Shown: piece after piece, positions 1-6,600 of the stretch | How the letters are laid out: every line of letters starts with the position of its first letter | How positions within the stretch are numbered: the first letter of the stretch is position 1 | DNA from: an uncultured Eggerthellaceae bacterium | GTDB lineage: Bacteria; Actinomycetota; Coriobacteriia; Coriobacteriales; Eggerthellaceae | Length of the DNA: 6,926 bases | Direction of reading: 5' to 3' | NCBI GenBank assembly: GCA_946631805.1 | Contig: CAMPAJ010000085.1 | Coordinates: forward strand, 1-6,926 | Translations under genes and position numbers: made by a program | The notes under the pieces: generated by a model | The model's database searches: none | The model's input: the letters and a program-made list of their open reading frames with translations, nothing else | What the model was told of the DNA's origin: nothing

Positions 1-579
1 CAGCAGCTAAACGATGGCAACCCGAACAGCGAAACCCTGCACGTGCCCCGCATCTGCCTCGAATGCCTAACCGATGCACTCCCCTATGAGCTTGTTCACA
101 CGGGCGTAGGCTCACCTTCCATCGAATTCGTGGCAAGCAGTCAGCTCGTCGCTGCTACCGAGCCGCATCGGTGCGGATTCGCCGCACCGAGGGCGCGCAC
201 GTCGACAACACGCCCCAAAGTCGGCCTCGTGGGAAACCCGCTGCTCGTCTTCAACGACGAGCTGAACGAACATGTCGCCGATCTCGTCGAGACCCTGGGA
301 TGGCAGCTTGTATACCCCGACCCAGACCTCGTGGAAATCGAAGACGTGCGCTACCTCGCCCAGCTCGAGGAGTTTCGCCGCGATGGCGTACAGCGCGTGC
401 TGTACCTGCAAAGCTTCGGTTGCCTGAAAGGGCATGTGCAATCGCGCGGCGCCCTGCATGGCCTGGCTCAGCGCTTCCCCGACTTGCCCATAACCGTCAT
501 CGACTACGACCCCGAGTCCAGCGCTCTCAACCGCGAGAACCGCATCCGCCTGGCGTTGGCCACGGGCTCGCAGGCCTAG
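1..579 (+). CDS. Acyl-CoA dehydratase activase-related protein, C-terminal part (5' end outside window)
   Basis: The frame is open from base 1 to a TAG at 577-579 (192 codons seen). The first possible start in view is a GTG at 43, but coding-like sequence precedes it, so the true start is probably upstream. From about base 214 the protein reads as the terminal domain of the activase-related family (COG3580/COG3581-like): a beta strand KVGLVGNPLLVFNDEL, then VLYLQSFGCLKGHV, then TVIDYDPESSALNRENRIRL. The same signature order (QPFGCLPNH, then LDYDPDVSFANVENRL) ends the core of the giant activase on the other strand here. Before this lies CLECLTDALPYELV, whose two cysteines could bind metal. Known relatives accompany or activate 2-hydroxyacyl-CoA dehydratases; the exact role of this type is not established. 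The segment between the two signatures is about 70 residues shorter than in the giant protein. It may be a normal gene ending here or a gene cut by an amber mutation. Confidence is good for the family and low for the function. Confidence 0.72.
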   Translation, partial: QQLNDGNPNSETLHVPRICLECLTDALPYELVHTGVGSPSIEFVASSQLVAATEPHRCGFAAPRARTSTTRPKVGLVGNPLLVFNDELNEHVADLVETLGWQLVYPDPDLVEIEDVRYLAQLEEFRRDGVQRVLYLQSFGCLKGHVQSRGALHGLAQRFPDLPITVIDYDPESSALNRENRIRLALATGSQA

Positions 580-593
580 CAGCAGCTGCTGCT
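578..593. repeat. 16-bp perfect palindrome in a CAG/CTG tract
   Basis: The sequence agcagcagctgctgct is its own reverse complement. It starts on the second base of the TAG that ends the preceding frame. The CAG/CTG-rich tract continues to about 606, including a near-palindromic tgcagctgctgca at 593-605. There is no following T-run, so it does not look like a standard intrinsic terminator. Tracts of this kind are prone to slippage and can also simply encode Gln/Leu runs, which is what the plus frame would read. Confidence 0.6.
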
Positions 594-786
594 GCAGCTG
601 CTGCAAGACCGCTATTTCCAAAAGCGCGCAATCGTAGGCATCGAGGAAGGTCTTCGTTTCGAATGCCCGGCGTCCCCTCAACGCGTCAAACGCCCGATGG
701 CCGAGCTCGCCTTCCGGCATGCGAACCTCGATGGGAAGCGCGCCATCCGCTTCTACCGCAGCCACGATGCGCACTCGTCCGCATAG
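580..786 (+). other. Open continuation of the upstream frame beyond its TAG (68 codons)
   Basis: Directly after the TAG at 577-579 the same frame stays open to a second TAG at 784-786. It begins with a Gln/Leu run (QQLLLQLLQ), followed by a less repetitive stretch including KRAIVGIEEGLRFECP and MAELAFRHANLDGKRAIRFY. Third positions are mostly G or C, as expected of coding DNA from this genome, though the antisense frame is similarly GC-biased. I recognise no domain. It may be the disabled C-terminal extension of the upstream gene, or non-coding DNA that happens to be open. No plausible separate start with a ribosome binding site was found. From 787 to about 850 I see nothing identifiable. Confidence 0.3.
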
Positions 787-850
787 AGCCCGCGCCACCA
801 AGCCATTCTGCTCGGGAAGCTCCACGCCTTCGCATACGGCGAGCAACTCT

Positions 851-1096
851 ATGCGCCGCGTCCCCGCGCTGATCGTCGTGCCGACGGTCCTCACGCAAAT
901 CATCTCGATTCTGTACAACCTCGCCGACACGTACTTCATCGGACAGCTCGGAGACCCGGCCCTCGTCGCGGCCGTCGGCGTATGCCTGCCGCCCATGCTC
1001 TTGCTCACGGCGCTGGCCAACCTGTTCGGCGTAGGAGCATCGAGCACCATCGCACGGGCACTCGGCGCAGGCGACGAAACGCGGGCCTCGTGCTGA
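851..1096 (+). pseudogene. MATE family efflux transporter, N-terminal remnant
   Basis: From the ATG at 851 the frame gives 81 residues ending at a TGA. It contains the first two membrane segments typical of MATE (MatE, PF01554) multidrug/cation antiporters: about residues 5-25, ending in the hallmark SILYNLADTYFIGQLGD, and about residues 37-60, followed by GVGASSTIARALGAGDE. Full MATE proteins have about 450 residues and 12 membrane segments, so more than 80 percent is missing. Homology stops at GAGDE and five unrelated residues precede the stop. No further MATE sequence follows in any frame. The upstream in-frame region (from 719) is Ser/Thr/Arg-rich and does not look like a MATE N-terminus, and no clear ribosome binding site precedes 851, so the 5' end may be damaged too. 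The family call is secure, and loss of transport function is a firm inference. Confidence 0.82.
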
Positions 1097-1192
1097 ACAA
1101 CTTACGGCGCCACCAAGACCCGTTCTCGGCCCATAGCGAGGAATCAAGTTAGGGATCAGACAGCGCTTTGGCATCGGCCACGCAACACCGCG

Positions 1193-1399
1193 CTACTTTC
1201 GCGCGGCCTCGCGCTCTTTGACCTTGCCAACGTTTGCGAACATCAAGACGAGCGCCACCACGGGCAACAGGGCGAAGATGCGGTACATGAACCTATAGCC
1301 CAGTGCGCCCGCCAGCAATCCTGCGCATATGGCGCCGAGGCCCATACCGCCATCGTAGCCGACGCGGGCGACGGCATGGCGCATGAAGCCGCTCCCCAA
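1193..1399 (-). pseudogene. Major facilitator superfamily transporter, C-terminal remnant
   Basis: The frame ends in a TAG at 1193-1195 and encodes the typical end of an MFS permease (PF07690). It shows a GYDGGMGLGA motif leading into membrane segment 11, then an ALGYRFMYR loop, then segment 12 (FALLPVVALVLMF) and a short basic tail KVKEREAARK. MFS proteins usually have about 400 residues; only about 60 remain. The frame is open upstream only to a stop at 1427-1429. The residues before HAVARVGYDGG do not resemble an MFS, and that DNA is the upstream region of the LRR gene on the other strand. The only starts available are a TTG at 1399 and an ATG at 1384, neither convincing. I read it as the 3' end of a gene whose 5' part was lost, with the break near 1380-1400. 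Residual expression as a two-segment peptide cannot be excluded but is not expected. Confidence 0.75.
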
Positions 1400-1422
1400 T
1401 CCCCTCCGGCTCGATTCGCGCG

Positions 1423-1428
1423 TATACT
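1423..1428 (+). promoter_or_regulatory. Possible -10 element for the LRR gene
   Basis: The hexamer tatact lies 32 bases upstream of the chosen ATG at 1460, which suits a short leader. No convincing -35 hexamer sits at 16-18 bases spacing (the region around 1399-1406 is C-rich), so this is only a candidate. Confidence 0.25.
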
Positions 1429-1446
1429 ACGAGCAGCAAACCGTTC

Positions 1447-1453
1447 AGGTAGG
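1447..1453 (+). promoter_or_regulatory. Ribosome binding site of the LRR gene
   Basis: The sequence aggtagg resembles the AGGAGG Shine-Dalgarno consensus and is followed by a 6-base spacer and ATG at 1460. It decides the start: the upstream in-frame ATG at 1376 lacks such a site and would add 28 residues encoded over the MFS remnant. Confidence 0.65.
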
Positions 1454-1459
1454 TGGTTC

Positions 1460-3652
1460 ATGGCGCAAATCGATTCGAATGCGACAAAGGAACAGCTCGC
1501 TCAAATGGAGCGCGAATTCGCGCGCAAACGGGCGGCGGAGGCTCGCAAACGGGCCAAGGAGCTCGCGCGCCTATCGGAGGAGCGGGAGTTCGTCGACGAA
1601 AAGGGAACGCATTGGACCTACGTGACCGTCGACAACAGCTTCGTCCGCATCACCGCATGCGTCACCTCGGCCGACGTGCTCGCAGTGCCCGACGCCTTCG
1701 AAAACAAGCCCGTCAGGGAAGTCGGTCAAGAGGCGTTTTCGCACCTGCTGAACACGCGTGAAATCATCATGCCCGACGGCATCGAATCGATAGGCCCCTA
1801 TGCTTTTAGAGGGTGCGAGCACCTTGAGCGGCTGGTGCTCCCCGCGAACACGAACGCGTTCCGCGCTTCCTGGATTGCGAAATGTCCGAGCCTGGAAGAG
1901 CTCGTGCTGCCCGCATCGCTTGAGGAGGTTACCTCCGAAGTCCTGTCCAACGACGCGGTCAAAAGGCTTGTCATAGGGCGCCATACGAAAACCGTGCGCC
2001 CGGGAGCGCTCGAAAAGTCAACGCTCGAGACCCTCGTCGTGGACGAGGCGAACGAGTTTCTGAGCACGGACGGGACCTGCATCTACGCGGCCGATGGCAG
2101 CGAGCTCGTCGCCCTGGCCAAGCGCGTTGCGAGCTACGAGGTGGCGCGCGGTTGCAAGCGTATCGGCAGGAAGGCCTTCATGGGCGCTTCCGACCTCGAG
2201 CATGTGGTGCTGCCGACTTCCCTCGAGGTAATCGAGGAATTCGCGTTCGCATATTCGGGAATCACGTCGCTGCAATGCCCTCCCCACCTTGCCTGCATCG
2301 GCGTGAAAGCCTGCCTGCACTGCCTGTCGCTGCACGAGGCAGTCCTCAACGACGGGCTCCGCTTCATCGGCGACGAGGCGTTCGCCTGCTCATCACTGGC
2401 GAGCTTGCGCATACCCCGAACGGTCGAACACATAGGTTCCCTCATCACCATCCGCACGAACGTGCGTCATGCCGGCCCAGACGCTACGTTCGTCATTAGC
2501 GCGCAAAACGAATCGTATTTCATCGACGAGCAGGGATGCCTGTACCGCAACGACTCGGATGGAGTCCACCTCACGCGCATGCTCGAGCCGCTCGCAACGT
2601 CCTACATCGTGCAACCGCACACGGTCGCCATCGACGAGAAGGCCTTCGCCCACCACGGATTCATCGAAGCGATCGCATTGCCCGAAGGACTACGGCGCAT
2701 AGGCGAAGGCGCCTTTAAGGTGTGTCGCAAGCTCAGCAGCGTCACGATTCCCGACTCGCTGGAATCGGTGGGCGCGGATGCGTTTCTGGACACGGCGATC
2801 CAACGGTTCAGGATACCCGAGGGACTTGTCAACATCGGAAAGAACGCGCTGGTCACCGATGGCGCACATCACGAAGGCGCACCGCCCGCCCTCCGCGAGA
2901 TCGACGTCGACGCACGCAACCCGCTATTCTTCATGCATACGGGCATGCTGTGCAGGCGCTTGCGAAGCGGCGTGAGCATCGTCGTCTTCACCTGCTCGTG
3001 CGACAAGGTCGAATTTCCCCAAGAAACGCTCGAGGTCGAGGATTACGCATTCAACAACGCCTTCGGCATACGCGAGCTATACATCAACGCCAAACTGCGC
3101 ACGATCGGCGCCTGCGGCTTGAGCGTCATGAGCCAGATCAGGCACGTTCGCATCGATGTCGAGAAGCCCATCGAGGGCATGACCTCGTTCGTGCTGCGGT
3201 TCCCCGCCACGACCCACAGCGTGCACGGGTTCCTGCTCGCACTTGGCGGCTTGGGGCACCTATACCTTCCCGACATCATGGCCCAATACGATAATTGCAT
3301 CGCCAGCTCGCGAGACTACTACGACACCGGAAAGACCGAGAACGCGAGCGCATACGAGCAGGTGAAGCTCATCATCGACCGCTTGAACGAATCGATACTG
3401 CTCACCGATTCGAACAAGCAACGCTATCGCTCGCTCGTAGCGCGCAACATCGAGGAGATCTGCACCGACATCGCGCGCCATGACGACCGCGAAGCGCTCG
3501 GACAGCTCGCAGACCTCGGCCTGCTGACTGCCGATAACCTGGATGGAGTCGTGGCCTCCGTCGCCAAGCTCCAGGATGCCGCCATGACCGCCTACCTCCT
3601 CGAGCTCAAACGGATTCGCTTCGGCCAGCGCACCATGGATTTCGACCTGTAA
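1460..3652 (+). CDS. Cytoplasmic BspA-like leucine-rich repeat (LRR_5) protein
   Basis: The product has 730 residues and ends in TAA. Residues 9-43 form a highly charged, probably coiled-coil helix (AQMEREFARKRAAEARKRAK). Then come irregular LRR_5 repeats (PF13306) with the pattern IG..AF..C..L..V.LP..L, for example SIGPYAFRGCEHLERLVLP at 110-128, FIGDEAFACSSLASLRIP at 302-319 and RIGEGAFKVCRKLSSVTIP at 413-431. Three inserts of the BspA type, N..F...(D)G.LY, occur at about 198, 350 and 487. They suggest three similar modules of roughly 140-150 residues. From about 600 to 730 the protein is helical, with a closing AMTAYLLELKRIRFG reminiscent of the C-terminal tail of other actinobacterial and clostridial LRR proteins. 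There is no signal peptide, membrane segment or LPxTG motif, so it should be cytoplasmic, unlike the classic surface BspA. LRR proteins bind other proteins; the partner here is unknown. It stands alone on its strand and converges with the activase gene. Confidence 0.85.
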   Translation: MAQIDSNATKEQLAQMEREFARKRAAEARKRAKELARLSEEREFVDEKGTHWTYVTVDNSFVRITACVTSADVLAVPDAFENKPVREVGQEAFSHLLNTREIIMPDGIESIGPYAFRGCEHLERLVLPANTNAFRASWIAKCPSLEELVLPASLEEVTSEVLSNDAVKRLVIGRHTKTVRPGALEKSTLETLVVDEANEFLSTDGTCIYAADGSELVALAKRVASYEVARGCKRIGRKAFMGASDLEHVVLPTSLEVIEEFAFAYSGITSLQCPPHLACIGVKACLHCLSLHEAVLNDGLRFIGDEAFACSSLASLRIPRTVEHIGSLITIRTNVRHAGPDATFVISAQNESYFIDEQGCLYRNDSDGVHLTRMLEPLATSYIVQPHTVAIDEKAFAHHGFIEAIALPEGLRRIGEGAFKVCRKLSSVTIPDSLESVGADAFLDTAIQRFRIPEGLVNIGKNALVTDGAHHEGAPPALREIDVDARNPLFFMHTGMLCRRLRSGVSIVVFTCSCDKVEFPQETLEVEDYAFNNAFGIRELYINAKLRTIGACGLSVMSQIRHVRIDVEKPIEGMTSFVLRFPATTHSVHGFLLALGGLGHLYLPDIMAQYDNCIASSRDYYDTGKTENASAYEQVKLIIDRLNESILLTDSNKQRYRSLVARNIEEICTDIARHDDREALGQLADLGLLTADNLDGVVASVAKLQDAAMTAYLLELKRIRFGQRTMDFDL

Positions 3653-3677
3653 GAAACCGCCCGTGCAGCACCGTTCG

Positions 3678-6600
3678 CTAGCGGTCGCGCTCGATGAACT
3701 CGCGAGCCTGGGCACTCACGCGCTGGGCGAATGCGCGGCCGTCGACGACGCGTGCGGCAATTTCCTTCTGCACATGCGCCAGCGCCTCACCACCTGACTC
3801 CGACAGCGTCTCGGCTGCTTCGGCGAGCGAGCTGAGCGACACGCGCGTGCGCGTGCGCATCTCGCGTGCGAGCTCGGATGCTGCCAGGGCGCGCTCGATC
3901 ACGACCTCGGCCGCATCGCTTGCACCCTGTTGCGCGGCCTTGCGCGCCGACGTGAGCGCGTCCTTGGCACGCGCCGCCAAGCGATCCTCGTGCTCGAGCA
4001 CCTCGCGCATGACGCTCGCAGCGCTCTCGAGGTATTCGGGCGTAATCTTCTCGACGTCATCGAATTCCGCCGATGACTCCAGCACGCGCTCGGCAAGGGC
4101 GCCCGCCTCTTCGGCAACTGCGTCTACCGAGCTCGCAACCTCATCGATGTCTATCTCGCCAACGTGGGCATTGCGCGCCTCGCGCACGTTCATGACGAGC
4201 ATCTGCAGGCGGTTCTCGACGTTGGCGAAGCTCACGTCGGGGTCGTAGTCCAACGAGAGGATCTGCGCCGCCGGATACAGCTCGCGCAGGCGCTTGACGA
4301 TGCCGCGCCCCACGATGTGGTTGGGCAGGCAGCCGAACGGCTGCAGGATGAGGAACGCCTCGCATCCATGGTTGGCATGGTGGATGATCTCGCCGGGGAT
4401 GAGCACGCCCTCGCCCGCGTCGAACGTATGGTGGATGATCGAGTCGGAATCGACGACCAGATCGGGCATGCGGCAGGCAGGCTCGTAGAGCGGATGCGCG
4501 CTCGCGATGCGGTCGCACACGTTGTGCGCGTGCTCGAACAGCGCATTGGCCGTCGCGTACCACGTTCCCTCGGTAAACGGCTTGCGGATGCCGTACTCCT
4601 TGATCTGCGCGCCCTTGTAGAAATACGTCTTGCGAATGACGTCGGTCATCTTTGCCTCAACGATTTCGAAGCCGTTGGCCTCGAGGTACGCCTCGACGTC
4701 ATGATTCGCGCCCGGGTGGAAGTTCAGGAGGTACTCCCCCACGATGAGCACGCGGGGTCGCAGCTCGCTGCGGTCGTACTTCACCTGCTTCATGATGGCG
4801 ATGGCGCGTTTGAACCCGCGTTGGGCCCCCGATGACCCATGCCGCTGCATGCCGTCCATGACCTCGTCCATCGCGCGCTCGAACGCATCGTCGGCGCTGC
4901 CGGGCACCAGCTCGTACGGGCGAATCTTGCGCAGCAGCTCCTCGAGCGCGTCGATCATGGGAAGCCCCATGGCCACACGCGCAGCCGAAGCCACCGATAT
5001 CTTGAAGCCGGGATGTAGGCCATGGTAGTCAACGTCGTCGTTCGTGACGATGGGCACATGCGCGTATCCCGCATCGTCGAGCGCCTTGCGCAACAGCGCG
5101 CCGTAATGCGTCAAACGGCAATCGCCGATGTACTTGCCGGTAGCCACGGCGACGTCCACGCCCTCGTACTTGCCCGACTCCAGCTCGGCCAGGCACTCGC
5201 CGATGGTTATCTGCGCGGGGAAGCAGATGTCGTTGTGGACGTACTGCTTGCCCAGCCTGATGGCCTCTTCGCGCCCGATGGGAATGGACACCGCGCGCAC
5301 GCCCTGCTTGCTGAACACAGCGGCCATGAGCCTGCTGAAGGCATGCGAGGTATTGGGCACCAAGATGACGCGCTCCTTGCGGTCCGCGCGCGTGAACTTC
5401 ACCTGGTACGGGTCCTGAAGCTTGCGCAGCGGCGCCGTGGCATGCTCCTGGCGCTTGATGTTTATGGTCTGCACGAACGAGCGGATGCGGATGCGCAGCG
5501 GCCCGGGCACGTCGGATTCGTCGACCTTCAGGATGAGCGGCGACTTGTCGGCAATGCTGTGGGTCAGGCGCACGATCTCGTCGGAAAGGTACGCATCGTG
5601 ACCGCAGCCGAAGCTCACGACCTGGGCATATTCCAAATTGGGGTCTTCGGCGGCTATGATGGCGCACGCCAGCATGCGCGCATGGTAGTTGTTGACGATA
5701 TCCAGGCGGCTCTTGGACAGGTCCACCGACTCGATGCCGGGAACGGCGTCGGGCACGAGCACGGGAATGCCCTGCTCGATGAACATGTCGGGCAGATCGT
5801 GGTTGACCAGCGGGTCGTTGTGGTACGGCCGGGACGCCAGGATGACGGCGTAGGATCCCTCGCGCCTCACCTCTTCGATGACGTGCGTGCCCGCCGCGAG
5901 GAGCTCGGCCCTGAACGTCTGCATGGCCCTATCGGCGGCCGCTATGGCCTCGCGCACGAGCGCCGGCGCCACGCCGAACGTCTGCTGCATCCATTCGCCC
6001 AGCTGGCGTTCGCGATCGGCATCGGAATACCAATGGAACAGGGGCGCATCGAACACGACGTTGGCGCGCTGCTCGGGATTGTCGGAATTGCGCATGACGA
6101 TGGCGTAGCCCTTGACGACCGCGCACATCGACTCGCTCGTCTTCTCGGTATTCTCGGAAGGCACCGTCGTGATGGACGGCATGAAGATGCGGTCCACGCG
6201 TGCGCGCTCCAAATCGCGCACGTGCCCATGCACGAGCTTGGCCGGGAAGCAGATCGTATCGGACGCGACGGCGGGCAGGCCCGCTTCGTACATCGCCCGC
6301 GTAGAGGGTTTCGAAACGCGAACCTTGAAGCCGAGTGCACGCCAGAACGTAGTCCAGAACGGCATGGTATCCCAGAACGCCAGAACGCGCGGCAATCCGA
6401 CGGTTATACCGCGGTCCTCGCAGAGCTGCGGGGCGGCATAGTCGTTGAACAGCAGCTTTTCGCGCACGTCAAATAAGTTGGGGATTGACTTCTTGCGCTT
6501 GGTCACGTCGGCGAGCTTGCTGCGCACGTCGGCATCGCGCGGGTCGCCCACGATTTCGCCGCGCTCGCAGCGGTTGCCCGTAACCCAGGTGGACCCGTCC

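Noticed and set aside
577..579. Pyrrolysine at the in-frame TAG
   Set aside because: There is no sign of pylT/pylS or methylamine methyltransferase genes in view, the product is not such an enzyme, and a nonsense change or natural stop is simpler.
578..606. Intrinsic terminator after the activase-related frame
   Set aside because: The palindrome has no loop or following T-run, so it does not fit the usual terminator form.
171..872. Plus-strand frame of 233 codons overlapping the activase-related frame
   Set aside because: It is Arg/Pro/Ala-rich with an Ala run from the CAG/CTG tract and is a frame-shifted shadow of the real gene.
112..1050. Minus-strand open frame of 312 codons
   Set aside because: It overlaps both the activase-related frame and the MATE remnant on the other strand, which have clear family motifs. 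The stretch at about 600-860 looks somewhat protein-like on this strand, but no domain or proper gene boundary supports it.
686..1174. Minus-strand open frame of 162 codons
   Set aside because: It is antisense to the MATE remnant, is Arg/Gly-rich, and has no recognisable motif.
1376..1459. Longer start for the LRR protein at 1376
   Set aside because: There is no ribosome binding site, the added residues come from DNA of the MFS remnant, and a good ribosome binding site sits just before 1460.
5022..6476. Plus-strand open frame of 484 codons opposite the giant activase
   Set aside because: It lies wholly antisense to well-conserved activase domains, its composition is rich in His/Arg/Gly/Val with no recognisable domain, and such long shadows are common in GC-rich genes.
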